The notes: generated from the sequence alone by a model not told the origin. Positions 1-8,767 are shown, counted from the stretch's first letter. The stretch is 64,000 bases of DNA from 66-474 sp036279975 (GCA_036279975.1 DASURP010000096.1:1-64000); one strand, 5' to 3'. Numbers and translations are program-made.

Positions 1-296
1 CACAGCGCGGCGAGTTCGACGGCTTCCTCGCGCGTGGCGCAATCGACCAGGAAGAATCCGCCGATCATTTCGCGGGCCTCGGCGAACGGCCCGTCGCGCA
101 GGTTGCGTTTGCCGCCGCGGATTTGCAAGCGTTGGCCGTCACTGTCGTTGCGCAGGGATGAATACGCACGCAGCACGCCGCGTGACTTGAGCTCATCGGC
201 GTAACCCAGCATGCGCTGGTACAACGCCTTGCCCTCCTGTTCCGTGCGTTCCGCGCGCTGGCCGCGTGGTTCGGCTACGAACAACATGTATGCCAT
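1..296 (-). CDS. YCII/DGPF-domain protein, C-terminus cut by window edge
   Basis: About 98 codons are visible from an ATG at 296; the gene runs off the left edge, so its end is missing. The protein opens MAYMLFVAEPRG and carries DGPFAEARE followed by IGGFFLVD, the hallmark of the YCII-related (DGPF) fold, a small ferredoxin-like domain. The biochemical role of these proteins is not settled. It lies downstream of an ECF42-type sigma factor on the same strand, and a second DGPF gene lies upstream of that sigma factor, an arrangement known for ECF42. It may be part of the sigma factor's regulon or signal input, which is inference. Confidence 0.8.
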   Translation of the reverse strand, partial: MAYMLFVAEPRGQRAERTEQEGKALYQRMLGYADELKSRGVLRAYSSLRNDSDGQRLQIRGGKRNLRDGPFAEAREMIGGFFLVDCATREEAVELAAL

Positions 297-383
297 CGTT
301 CTCTCCGGGTATGGAACCCCTGGTTTTATTCGTCATTGCAAAACAACGACCAACGCAAAGTTTCGGCTACGTCTTCAATGTTT

Positions 384-516
384 CGTCATTCCGGGGCGGT
401 CTGCGGCTTCATCGCAGGACGAACCCGGAAACCAGGTCTGTCTGTGCCGCTCGGAAAGTACTAAAACTGGATCCCGGGTTCCTCCCGCAAACAGCGCGGA
501 AGGCCCCGGAATGACG
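384..516. repeat. 133-bp palindromic repeat element with 13-bp perfect terminal inverted repeats
   Basis: The ends CGTCATTCCGGGG (384-396) and CCCCGGAATGACG (504-516) are exact inverted copies. It fills much of the gap between the DGPF gene (start 296) and the end of the sigma gene (535). The same left end (CGTCATTCCGG) recurs inside mfd at 12142. No transposase or coding frame is evident, so it looks like a non-autonomous or REP-type dispersed element. Confidence 0.75.
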
Positions 517-534
517 AACGGGGGTGATCCAGGT

Positions 535-1806
535 TCACTCATCTCCCTCCGTACACGCCGCTGCCCGCTGGCGCAACAGTTCCGCTTCGCGTGTGTTACT
601 GGCCATCGCAGCGGCACGCTCGAATTCCACGCGCGCCTCGCCGGGGCGGCCCAGCTTGAACAACAGGTCGCCCCGCACGCTTGGCAGCAAGTGATAGCCG
701 GCCAGCGCGCGTTCCTCCTGCAAGGCATCCACGAGGTGCAGCCCGGCTTCCGGACCTTCCGCCATCGCTACCGCGACCGCACGGTTCAGCTCGACCACCG
801 GCGACGGCGCGACTGCGACAAGCCTCGCGTACAACGATGCTATTCGTTTCCAGTCGGTATCCTGTGGATGCAACGCGCGCACGTGGCAGGCTGCAATCGC
901 GGCCTGCAGCGCGTAGTTGCCATCCGCGCCGCCCAGTTTCTCCGCGCGTTCCAGCGCCGCCAGCCCGCGCCGTATCAGCAGACGGTCCCAACGCGTGCGG
1001 TCCTGGTCCAGCAGCAGGATCGGTGCGCCGTCCGGGCCGCTGCGCGCGTGCAATCGCGACGCCTGGATTTCCATCAGCGCGACCAGGCCGTGCACCTCGG
1101 GCTCGCGCGGGGCCAGGCCCGCCAGCACCCGGCCCAGCCGCAACGCTTCCTCGCACAACGCCGGCCGCACCCAGTCGTCGCCCGCGGTCGCGGCGTAGCC
1201 CTCGTTGAACACGAGATACACAACTTCCAGCACCGCGGCCAGGCGTGGCGCGAGGTCCTCGCCGCGCGGCACCTCGAACGGCACCCGTTTTTCCGAAAGC
1301 AGGCGCTTGGCGCGCACGATGCGCTGCGCGACGGTGGCTTCGGGCACCAGGAACGCGCGCGCGATTTCGGGCGTGGTGAGGCCGCCGAGCATGCGCAAGG
1401 TCAGCGCCACCTGCATGTCGCGGCCAAGCGCCGGGTGACAGGCGGTGAAGATCAGCCGCAGCAGGTCGTCGCCGATATCGTCATCCAGCGCGTCGGTATG
1501 GTCCGGCGCATGCGCCATCGCTTCGGTCTCGAGTTCGTATTCCAGCGCGGCCTGCTTGTCGCCCTGCATCCGGTGGTGGCGCAGCAGGTCGATCGCGCGG
1601 TGCCTGGCCGTGGTCATCAGCCAGGCGCCGGGGTTGTCCGGCACGCCGTCGACGGGCCAGCGTTCCAGCGCAACGACCAGCGCTTCCTGCGCCAGATCCT
1701 CGGCCTGTCCCACATCGCGCAGCATGCGCGCCAGGCCCGCGATCAGGCGCGGGGCCTCGATCTTCCAGACCGTCTCGATGGTGCGATGGGCGTCGGCCGT
1801 CGTCAT
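535..1806 (-). CDS. RNA polymerase sigma factor, ECF42-like with long C-terminal helical extension
   Basis: This 423-aa protein starts at ATG 1806. Sigma region 2 lies near residues 10-80 (QAEDLAQEALVVALERW) and region 4 near 115-170 (LTTPEIARAFLVPEATVAQR). A helical, TPR-like C-terminal extension of roughly 240 residues follows. That size and the flanking DGPF genes fit the ECF42 group (known family association), in which the extension replaces an anti-sigma factor in control. It should direct RNA polymerase to a small set of promoters. No anti-sigma gene is next to it. The DGPF gene ending at 1880 is 73 nt upstream and may be co-transcribed. Function as a sigma factor is solid; the inducing signal is unknown. 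Confidence 0.88.
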   Translation of the reverse strand: MTTADAHRTIETVWKIEAPRLIAGLARMLRDVGQAEDLAQEALVVALERWPVDGVPDNPGAWLMTTARHRAIDLLRHHRMQGDKQAALEYELETEAMAHAPDHTDALDDDIGDDLLRLIFTACHPALGRDMQVALTLRMLGGLTTPEIARAFLVPEATVAQRIVRAKRLLSEKRVPFEVPRGEDLAPRLAAVLEVVYLVFNEGYAATAGDDWVRPALCEEALRLGRVLAGLAPREPEVHGLVALMEIQASRLHARSGPDGAPILLLDQDRTRWDRLLIRRGLAALERAEKLGGADGNYALQAAIAACHVRALHPQDTDWKRIASLYARLVAVAPSPVVELNRAVAVAMAEGPEAGLHLVDALQEERALAGYHLLPSVRGDLLFKLGRPGEARVEFERAAAMASNTREAELLRQRAAACTEGDE

Positions 1807-1879
1807 CGCGGCCGATCACACCATCGCACCGGGGTTGACGCAACCCCGGGGCTGACGCAAGCACCTTGCCGATTGAAAT

Positions 1880-2299
1880 TCAGGACTTTGCGATCTTCTC
1901 TCGCAGGCGCGCTTCCTGCTCTCGGACTTCGGGTGTCGCAGCCTCGCCGAAATCTTCCATTTCGAACACCGGACGCAGCTCGATTTCCATGCCACCGTCG
2001 AACAACGGCGCACGCTTGATCCACTCGATGGCTTCTTCCATCGAGCGCACCTGCCACAGCCAGAAGCCGGCAATGAGCTCCTTGCTTTCCGCGAACGGGC
2101 CGTCGATCACCGTGCGTTGCTTGCCTTCGAAGCGCACCCGCACGCCCTTCGAACTGGCATGCAGGCCCTCGGCCATCAGCATCACGCCGGACTCGACCAG
2201 TTTTTCGTTGAACTTGCCCATCTCGGCCAGCTCTTTGGCATCCGGCACACCGCCGGCTTCCGACTCCCTGCTTGCTTTCACGATCACCATCACGCGCAT
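1880..2299 (-). CDS. YCII/DGPF-domain protein
   Basis: This 139-aa protein has its start set at ATG 2299 (MRVMVIVKASRE) because a strong ribosome site, GGAGG, sits just upstream; a longer reading to 2353 lacks support. It contains VIDGPFAESKELIAGFW, the DGPF signature of YCII-related proteins, followed by a charged C-terminal helix (REQEARLREKIAKS). It is the first gene of a likely three-gene run DGPF - ECF42 sigma - DGPF on the minus strand. The role is unproven; members are usually regulated by, or signal to, the adjacent sigma factor. Confidence 0.85.
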   Translation of the reverse strand: MRVMVIVKASRESEAGGVPDAKELAEMGKFNEKLVESGVMLMAEGLHASSKGVRVRFEGKQRTVIDGPFAESKELIAGFWLWQVRSMEEAIEWIKRAPLFDGGMEIELRPVFEMEDFGEAATPEVREQEARLREKIAKS

Positions 2300-2453
2300 G
2301 GCACACCTCCAATGACCGGCTGGAGCCGGTTTCACGACAGCGACGAACGGCACGCGCCCGATTCGACAATCCGGCGATTTTCATTGACTGGCATCAGGGC
2401 GGACCTGACAGGTGCGCCACACCATGCGACAATTGCACGCTGCGGGAAACATC

Positions 2454-3623
2454 ATGTCAGCCACCTCGCCCGAACTCGCCGCGCCCGCGGCGCTACCGCC
2501 CCTGCATCCGTTCCGCCCGCTGTTTTTCTGCGCGGCGCTGGCGGCGAGCCTCGGGATGCTCGCGTGGGGCGCATTCTGGCACATGGGCTGGCTGCCGCCC
2601 ACCGCGCTCAGCCCGCTGGAATGGCACGCCCACGGCATGCTGTACGGGTTCGCCAGCGCGCTGGTGGGCGGATTCCTGTTGACAGCCTCGGCCAACTGGA
2701 CCGGCATCGCCACCACCACCCGGCGTGGCCTGCTGCTGTTGACCGGAACCTGGGTGGTTGCCCGGGTGCTGTTGCTGACGCCGCTGCCCATCTGGGTCGG
2801 CGCGCTGTTCGACGTCGGCTACCTGTTCGGACTGGTGTTCCTGGTCGGCCGGGTGCTGTGGCTGTCGAAGAACAAGCGCAATGCGTTCCTGATCGGCATC
2901 CTGTCGATCTACACCGGGCTGGATATCGCGTTCTACGCCGGCGCACTCGGCGGCAACGGCGTGGTGGCCACGCGCGCCTTGATCGGCGCCGTCGATTTGT
3001 TGATGGTGCTGATGCTGGCCATCGGCGGGCGCGTCATTCCCTTTTTCACCGGCCGCAAGCTTCCCGGCCACAAGGCCTGGACGAACAAGTACGTGACCTA
3101 CGCGGTGAACGGCGGCGGCGCACTGGTGTTGTTGTGCGGCCTTGCCGGTGCGCCCGGTGCGATGCGCGGCATCCTGATGCTGGTGGTGGCGGCACTCGCG
3201 TTGGTGCGCCTGATCGGCTGGCGCGGCTGGCACGTGTGGCGCGAACCCATGCTGTGGGTGCTGCACCTCGGCTACCTGTGGTTGGCGCTCGGGTTGAGCG
3301 TGCGCGGGCTGGCCCTGCTCGGGGTGTACGCGATGCCCGGAATCGACGCCCTGCACGGCATCACCGTGGGCGCGCTGGGCACGCTTTCGCTGGGCATGAT
3401 GACGCGCGTGGCGCAGGGGCACAGCGGCGTCGCGATCAAGGCCAACCCAGCACTGGCAATCATGTTCGTGCTGCCGACCATCGCCACGGTCCTCAGGCTC
3501 GTCGACAACCAGCCGAACGGCTGGGTGTGGGCTGCCCTGGCGTGGTTCCTCGCCTACGCGGTTTACCTCGGCGCGATCGGCCCGCTGCTGGTGCGTGGGC
3601 GCGTGGCCGCTGCCGCGCATTGA
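2454..3623 (+). CDS. NnrS family membrane protein
   Basis: This 389-aa polytopic inner-membrane protein has about 12 hydrophobic segments. ATG 2454 (MSATSPELAA) is preferred over the upstream in-frame ATG 2412, which adds a non-hydrophobic tail. The conserved EWHAHGM motif in the first periplasmic/membrane stretch and the overall pattern (VGGFLLTASANWTG, MTRVAQGHSG near the end) match NnrS, a haem- and copper-containing membrane protein tied to nitric-oxide stress in denitrifiers. No nitrite or NO reductase gene is nearby, so here it may serve general nitrosative-stress defence, which is inference. Confidence 0.85.
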   Translation: MSATSPELAAPAALPPLHPFRPLFFCAALAASLGMLAWGAFWHMGWLPPTALSPLEWHAHGMLYGFASALVGGFLLTASANWTGIATTTRRGLLLLTGTWVVARVLLLTPLPIWVGALFDVGYLFGLVFLVGRVLWLSKNKRNAFLIGILSIYTGLDIAFYAGALGGNGVVATRALIGAVDLLMVLMLAIGGRVIPFFTGRKLPGHKAWTNKYVTYAVNGGGALVLLCGLAGAPGAMRGILMLVVAALALVRLIGWRGWHVWREPMLWVLHLGYLWLALGLSVRGLALLGVYAMPGIDALHGITVGALGTLSLGMMTRVAQGHSGVAIKANPALAIMFVLPTIATVLRLVDNQPNGWVWAALAWFLAYAVYLGAIGPLLVRGRVAAAAH

Positions 3624-3688
3624 CATGGACGCCCGCACCGGGATGCCTGACCGATGTAACATCGCCACACGACCCGAGGGCGATGCCC

Positions 3689-4432
3689 ATGTCGCGGCGA
3701 AAGCTTTCCCCGATGCTGCGCATTCTGCTGGTGCCGTTTGCGGCGCTCCTCGCGGCGGCGTGCATGCCCACAGCGAGCGGCAATGCGACGCGCGGCGCGG
3801 TTCCGCCACCCGGGCTCGACGCGTCACTCGCAACCCGGCCCGGCCATGCGCACGCGGTGCTTGCCGGAGGCTGCTTCTGGGGGATGCAGTCGGTGTTCGA
3901 ACACGTGCCCGGCGTGATCAACGTGACGTCCGGTTATTCGGGCGGCAGTGCCGCGACCGCCAGCTACGAGCGAGTCAGTGAAGGCGGCACCGGTCAAGCC
4001 GAAACGGTCCGGATCGAGTTCGATCCATCGAAGGTCACTTATGGCCAACTGCTGCACGTGTATTTCGCCGTCGCGACCGATCCCACCCAACTGAACCGGC
4101 AGGGCCCGGACACCGGTCCGCAATATCGCGGCGTGATCTTCTACGCCAATCCGGAGCAGGAAAGGACCGCCAAGGCGTACGTAGCCCAGCTCACGGCAGC
4201 GCGCGTGTTTCCGCTGCCCATCGTGACCCAGGTGGTGCCGTTCAAGGCGTTCTATCCCGCCGAGGACTACCACCAGGATTACGCGCGGCTGCACCCGAAC
4301 GCGCCATACATCGCGATCAACGACGCACCCAAGGTCGCGGCATTGCAACGCATGCTGCCGAATTTGTATCGCGCGACGCCCGCAATCTGGCACGACGAGC
4401 ATCCGACCACGATCATGGTGGACCTGCACTGA
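3689..4432 (+). CDS. msrA: Peptide-methionine (S)-S-oxide reductase, exported, lipoprotein-like
   Basis: This 247-aa protein reduces methionine-S-sulfoxide in proteins. The catalytic motif GGCFWG is followed by the family's GYSGG, and GPDTGPQYRG and EDYHQDY further on are also typical of MsrA. The N-terminus is a signal sequence (LLVPFAALLAAAC) with a Cys placed like a lipobox, though position -3 is Ala rather than Leu, so lipidation is uncertain. ATG 3689 is preferred to ATG 3683 because GAGGG lies 8 nt before it. It probably repairs envelope proteins. No msrB is adjacent. Confidence 0.93.
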   Translation: MSRRKLSPMLRILLVPFAALLAAACMPTASGNATRGAVPPPGLDASLATRPGHAHAVLAGGCFWGMQSVFEHVPGVINVTSGYSGGSAATASYERVSEGGTGQAETVRIEFDPSKVTYGQLLHVYFAVATDPTQLNRQGPDTGPQYRGVIFYANPEQERTAKAYVAQLTAARVFPLPIVTQVVPFKAFYPAEDYHQDYARLHPNAPYIAINDAPKVAALQRMLPNLYRATPAIWHDEHPTTIMVDLH

Positions 4433-4445
4433 ACGCGCGGAGGCA

Positions 4446-4664
4446 TCAACGCTCGCAACAGGGGCGTTGCCGTTGCACGGGCGGGCACGGCACATCGCCG
4501 TACGAACAGAATACGCAACAGTCACCGGGTTTCGGGCGCAGCATCGCGCCGCAGCCGGCGCATTCGTGGAAGACCACGCAGGCGTCATCGGGCATGGATT
4601 CCACGCTGCGGTGCCCGCAATGCGGGCAGGTCAGCGTGGATTGGCGGACAGGTTCGAGCATCAT
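4446..4664 (-). CDS. Small GDCCxxC zinc-ribbon-like protein
   Basis: This 72-aa cysteine-rich protein has 12 cysteines arranged as CPHC, CAGC, GDCCVFC, PCPP and a terminal CC. The GDCCVFCSYGDVPCPP block is the signature of a small family of unknown function annotated as GDCCVxC-domain proteins, often found near metal or mercury/copper genes. Four-cysteine clusters suggest zinc or another thiophilic metal as ligand. It converges with msrA (14 nt between stops) and lies near a copper operon, which suits a metal-related role, but no activity can be assigned. Confidence 0.8.
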   Translation of the reverse strand: MMLEPVRQSTLTCPHCGHRSVESMPDDACVVFHECAGCGAMLRPKPGDCCVFCSYGDVPCPPVQRQRPCCER

Positions 4665-4718
4665 CGGGTCCGTATCGTGACAGGTTTCGTCACCGCATCA
4701 CGAAACCGGGTTCCCACG

Positions 4719-5681
4719 TCAAGCAAATCGATGTCGGGCAAGGGCCGCACGGCGTTTGGGCCAGCGCGGATGGCCGATGGGTGTGCGACCGTCACGGCCA
4801 CCAACAAGGTCGCCGTCATCGACGCGCATTCGCTCAAGGTCGTCAGGCAGATCGATGCGCACGGAAAACCACCGTTCTGGATCGCCGTGCGTGGCAATGA
4901 TTGTTGATCACCTTGAACGTTGCGGGATCGATCACGTCCACCACGTGACCGGCGATGCCGCCCGTGAACACGTAGCGCCCGCCCGGAATCACGTCGATGC
5001 CGGCGTGACCGGGCGCGGCGGGGATCAAGGCCAGTTCCTTGCCCGTCTCGAGATCCACTGCGGCGACGCTGCCGGAGAGATCGCGCGCCCACAGCACGCG
5101 ACCGTTGGCGGAGAGATCGAGATTGCGCGGCCCATGCACGCCGGGCACCGCGATCTCGCCGGCCTTCGCGAGGCTGCGCATGTCGATCACGGCCACGCCC
5201 GTGCCGCCCTGCAAGGTGACGTAGGCGAGCTTGCCGTCCGCCGTAAAGCGTACGTTGTGCGGCGTCTTGCCGACGATGATCTTCTTGACCGGCTGAAGCT
5301 TCCGCATGTCGATCACGCTCACCGAATCGGTGCCGGCGCCCACCGCCAGCCCGAGGTGTCCATGCGGCCCGATCCCGACGCCCTGTGGCACCGCGCCGAT
5401 GGCGATCCTGGCGAGTGTCCTGCCAGTCTTCGCATCGACGACGAAGACATTTTCCGTGGCCGCGCTGCCACCAGCAGCTTGCTTCCATCGGGACCGACCG
5501 CAACGTAATGCGCGCTGTCGAGATCGCTCCAACGGGTGCCGCCTGGCAACGATTCGACGCTGTCCGATCCTTGCAGAGTGACGTAGGCCGGCGACGGGAA
5601 AAGTTGCGTGGACCCGGCGACGGCCCACGGCGCAACCATGCATGCTGCAACGAAAACGATGGTCGCGAACATCTTGCGCAT
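4719..5681 (-). pseudogene. YncE/YVTN-type beta-propeller pseudogene with inverted 3' end
   Basis: The gene begins at ATG 5681 (MRKMFATIVFVAACMVAPWAVA, a Sec signal peptide) and encodes YVTN-style propeller repeats such as SVSVIDMRKLQPVKKIIVG and KLAYVTLQGGTGVAVIDM. The frame breaks near 5460: LLVA continues in another frame as ATENVFVVDAKTG. After TFKVIN (about 4907) the minus-strand frame loses sense, while the plus strand of 4719-4907 encodes the missing continuation: KQIDVGQGPHGVWASADG, then after another frameshift near 4790 KVAVIDAHSLKVVRQIDAHG. The last propeller blade has thus been flipped; TCAA (4719-4722) and TTGA (4904-4907) flank it. Two frameshifts plus an inversion make a functional product very unlikely. 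Confidence 0.85.
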
Positions 5682-5776
5682 GTACATTCCTTGAATGTCC
5701 GGGATCGAGCTTCCTGCAGCAGGCCGATTCCGTGGCGGTTGGCTTACATGCGTCGACCTGCCCGCCACGCGTGGCG

Positions 5777-6766
5777 TCAGAACCAGATCCGGAACCCCGC
5801 GACGAATTGCAGGTCTTCGCCCGGTTCACCCAGCGCACGCGCGTAACCGCGACTGCGACCGAAGCGCTGCTGCCACGCCACCCCGACATACGGCGCGAAT
5901 TCGCGGCGGATCTCGTAACGCAGGCGCAAACCGGCTTCAATATCCGACAGACCCGAGCCAATGCCGCGCCGAGGATCGTTCCGGCCGTACAGATTCGCCT
6001 CGACCGACGGTTGCAGGATCAGGCGCTGCGTGAAGCGCGCTTCGTACTCGAGCGCCACGCGGGCAGCGGTGCGCCCGCCCTGCCCGACATACAACGTCGC
6101 CTCCGTTTCGAACCAGTAGGGCGCCGTGCCTTCGATGCCGAATGCGGCCCAGGTGCGGCCGGGCCCGGCCCCGGAGTCGTGGCGCACGCCGAGTTGCGTA
6201 TCCCAGAACGGCGCGACCGCGTGCGACCAAAGCGCTTCGGTGCGCAGATCGTGCCAGCGGCCGTCGGTATGTTCGCCTTCAAATTTCAGCCACAGCTTGT
6301 TGAAATTACGTCCGAACCATGCCTCGCCATCGATCGCGGTGGCGTCGCCACCGTCGCGTGGGTGCACGTACTCGAGGCGATCCAGCAACAGCATGCCGAG
6401 CCAGGGGTCGTCGTGCATTCCCATGCCGGCCATGGAACCGTAGCCGTGACCGTCCGAATAGTCGGGGCCGCGTGCATCGGGGGGAGCATCACCGCCCCGT
6501 ATCGACGCCATGTCCATCGCGTGTCCGGGCTGGGCGTCCTGCGGAGCATTGGCCGCGGACACGGGCGCGCGCAACCCGTGTGCGGCGCTCTCCTGCTGGT
6601 CCGGCTGCGGATGCGCCGCGTGCTGGTCACGTGGGTGTTGCTCTGGGCTGGCCGGGTCCATCGTGGGCATGTCCTGCATCGCGGCCTGCGCGATGGCCGG
6701 CGGGGCCGCACCCAACGCGCAAGCCAGCGCCAGCGCGGGAAACGTCGCGTGCATCCGCGTACTCAC
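5777..6766 (-). CDS. copB: Copper resistance outer-membrane protein B
   Basis: This 329-aa protein has a signal peptide (ALALACALGAAPPAIAQA), then a Met/His/Asp-rich copper-binding stretch (MQDMPTMDPASPEQHP; GYGSMAGMGMHDD; roughly residues 30-120) and a C-terminal CopB barrel (WLKFEGEHTDGRW; PSVEANLYGRNDP; FAPYVGVAWQQRFG) ending in the aromatic residue Phe. CopB is an outer-membrane protein that helps sequester or export copper with CopA. Its start codon overlaps the stop of copA by 4 nt (6763-6766), so translation is coupled and the MSTRM start is favoured. Confidence 0.93.
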   Translation of the reverse strand: MSTRMHATFPALALACALGAAPPAIAQAAMQDMPTMDPASPEQHPRDQHAAHPQPDQQESAAHGLRAPVSAANAPQDAQPGHAMDMASIRGGDAPPDARGPDYSDGHGYGSMAGMGMHDDPWLGMLLLDRLEYVHPRDGGDATAIDGEAWFGRNFNKLWLKFEGEHTDGRWHDLRTEALWSHAVAPFWDTQLGVRHDSGAGPGRTWAAFGIEGTAPYWFETEATLYVGQGGRTAARVALEYEARFTQRLILQPSVEANLYGRNDPRRGIGSGLSDIEAGLRLRYEIRREFAPYVGVAWQQRFGRSRGYARALGEPGEDLQFVAGFRIWF

Positions 6767-8646
6767 GCCACCACGACTTCGCGGAACATGCCCGCTTCCA
6801 TGTGGTAGAGCAGGTGGCAGTGGAAGGCCCAGCGCCCGGGTGCGTCGGCCTTGACGCGATACGTTACACGCTGTGCGGGTTGCACGTTGACGGTGTGCTT
6901 GCGCACCTGGAATTCACCTGCGGGAGATTCGAGCTCGCTCCACATCCCGTGCAAGTGGATCGGGTGGTTCATCATGGTGTCGTTGCACAGGACCAAGCGC
7001 AGGTGTTCGCCGTAGCGGAAGTGGACGGGACGGGCCCTGGAGAAGATCACGCCGTCGAACGACCAGATGAAGCGTTCCATGCTGCCGGTGAGGTGCAGTT
7101 CGATCTCGCGCGTCACCGGCTCCGGGTACCGCGATCCGCCGAGCGTGTGCAGGTCGGCGTAGGTCAGTACCCGGCGGCCGTTGCCGCGCAGGCCCACGCC
7201 GGGATCGTCGAGGTTGGTCCGCGGGAAGTCCACGCGCATGTCCACGCCGGGGTTGTGGTACTCGGTGCGCGCGTGGTGGGCCCTGGCCATGCCGGGCCCC
7301 TGCAGGTCCTCGTGTTGCATCCCATGCATGCTCCCCTCTCCCTCCGGGAGAGGGGCTGGGGGTGAGGGTTCGGGTGAATGTGATGCGCCAATGTCTTGCC
7401 GGACCCTTACCCGCCCTTCGGGCACCCTCTCCCGAAGGGCGAGGGAAAGAACATCGTGCTGCATGCCATGCATCGCGTGCCCGCCTTCGCCCATCGCGCC
7501 CATCATGTCCACCATCGTGAGCGTCGGTACCGGATCCAGCGCCGGCACCTCGGCTTCCACCCCGGGGCGCGGCGCCAGGGTCCCGCGTGCGTAACCGGAA
7601 CGGTCGATCGATTGCGCGAAAATGGTGTAGGCACGGTCTTCCTGCGGCTGCACGACCACGTCGTAGGTCTCGGCCACCGCGATCCGGAACTCGTCCACCG
7701 CGGCGGGTTCGACGTCCTGGCCGTCGGCGGCCACGACCGTAAGCTTCAAGCCCGGGATGCGCACGTCGAAAAAACTGTTCGCCGAGCCGTTGATGAAGCG
7801 CAGCCGCACCCGTTCGCCCGGCCTGAACAGGCCGGTCCAGTTGCCGGCCGGCGTCGCGCCGTTCATCAGGTAGGTGTAGGCGAAACCGCCCACGTCGACC
7901 AGGTCGTGCGGGTTCATCCGCATCCTGTTCCACATCGCACGTTCGCGCAGCGCGCCGCGCAGGCCCAGCGCGGCTGCATCGCGCAGGAACCCGGGCACGG
8001 TCGGCTGGCCGAGGTTGAAGTAGTCGCTCTGCTTCTTGAGGACCGCGAAGATGCGCGCCGGATCCATGTCGGCCCAGTCGTTCAGCATCACCACGTAATC
8101 GCGCTCGGCGCGGATGCGGTCCGGGCCGACTGGGTCGATCACCAGCGCGCCGTACAGGCCGGTCTGTTCCTCGAAGCCGGAATGCGCGTGGTACCAATAG
8201 GTGCCGCTCTGGCGTACCGGAAAACGGTACGTGAAGGTTTCGCCGGGCGCGATGCCGGGAAAACTGATGCCGGGCACGCCATCCATGTCGAACGGCAACA
8301 GGATGCCGTGCCAGTGGATCGAAGTCTGCACGGGTAAATGATTGGCGACCCGCAGGGTCACCGTGCTGCCCTCGCGCCAGCGCAGGGTTGGTCCCGGCAG
8401 CAGGCCGTTGACCGTGGTCGCGAGTCGCGCGGTACCGGTGTAGTTCACCGGCGTCTCGACGATGTCGAGGTTGAATTCGGTGCCGGGCAGCACATGCGGC
8501 TGGCCGGCAGGCGCGGACAACGCCCAGGATGGCTTGGCGAAGCCGCCCAGCATTGCGGCGGCGCCGCCCAGCGCCAGCCCCTGCACGAAGCGGCGGCGCG
8601 AAAGCGGCGGGTTCCACGTTCCCGGACCGGTCGGCGGCTTGTTCAT
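6763..8646 (-). CDS. copA: Multicopper oxidase CopA (copper resistance), TAT-exported
   Basis: This protein of about 627 aa is a periplasmic cuprous oxidase. A twin-arginine signal (SRRRFVQGLALGG, residues 16-28) leads the cupredoxin domains, with copper ligands HWHG (111), HAHS (153), HPIHLHG and HCHLLYHMEAGM (about 609) all present. A Met-rich copper-binding segment (MVDMMGAMGEGGHAMHGM) precedes domain 3. It is interrupted in frame by about 40 residues encoded by palindromic repeat DNA (7331-7452), then resumes with MHGMQHEDLQ. ATG 8646 is chosen; ATG 8655 or earlier are possible. It is divergent from rlmJ and is the first gene of copAB; no copC, copD or regulator is adjacent. Confidence 0.93.
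   Translation of the reverse strand: MNKPPTGPGTWNPPLSRRRFVQGLALGGAAAMLGGFAKPSWALSAPAGQPHVLPGTEFNLDIVETPVNYTGTARLATTVNGLLPGPTLRWREGSTVTLRVANHLPVQTSIHWHGILLPFDMDGVPGISFPGIAPGETFTYRFPVRQSGTYWYHAHSGFEEQTGLYGALVIDPVGPDRIRAERDYVVMLNDWADMDPARIFAVLKKQSDYFNLGQPTVPGFLRDAAALGLRGALRERAMWNRMRMNPHDLVDVGGFAYTYLMNGATPAGNWTGLFRPGERVRLRFINGSANSFFDVRIPGLKLTVVAADGQDVEPAAVDEFRIAVAETYDVVVQPQEDRAYTIFAQSIDRSGYARGTLAPRPGVEAEVPALDPVPTLTMVDMMGAMGEGGHAMHGMQHDVLSLALRERVPEGRVRVRQDIGASHSPEPSPPAPLPEGEGSMHGMQHEDLQGPGMARAHHARTEYHNPGVDMRVDFPRTNLDDPGVGLRGNGRRVLTYADLHTLGGSRYPEPVTREIELHLTGSMERFIWSFDGVIFSRARPVHFRYGEHLRLVLCNDTMMNHPIHLHGMWSELESPAGEFQVRKHTVNVQPAQRVTYRVKADAPGRWAFHCHLLYHMEAGMFREVVVA
7331..7452. repeat. Double-hairpin repeat inserted in frame within copA
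   Basis: Two strong hairpins lie inside copA: CCCCTCTCCC/GGGAGAGGGG (7333-7355, 3-nt loop) and CGCCCTTCGGG/CCCGAAGGGCG (7412-7441). The segment encodes low-complexity, Arg/Glu/Pro-rich sequence unlike any CopA, yet keeps the frame open. It falls within the variable Met-rich region, where extra residues are likely tolerated. Confidence 0.75.
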
Positions 8647-8767
8647 TCGGCCCATGCGCCTGCCGGCGCCCTTGCATTTCGGCAGATTCGCAGCGAGCGT
8701 AACCATGCCGGCCGGCCGGGACAACCCTGGAGCAGGCTTCGTGCGGCCTGCAGGCGGCGCTGCTGCC

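Noticed and set aside
211..2019. Long open frame on the plus strand across the ECF42 region
   Set aside because: It is an antisense frame of the GC-rich sigma gene with Arg/His-rich composition and no domain; the minus strand carries clear sigma motifs.
4467..4907. Plus-strand gene between msrA and the propeller
   Set aside because: Its first part is antisense to the GDCC protein, and its second part is the inverted blade of the propeller pseudogene, so it is not an independent gene.
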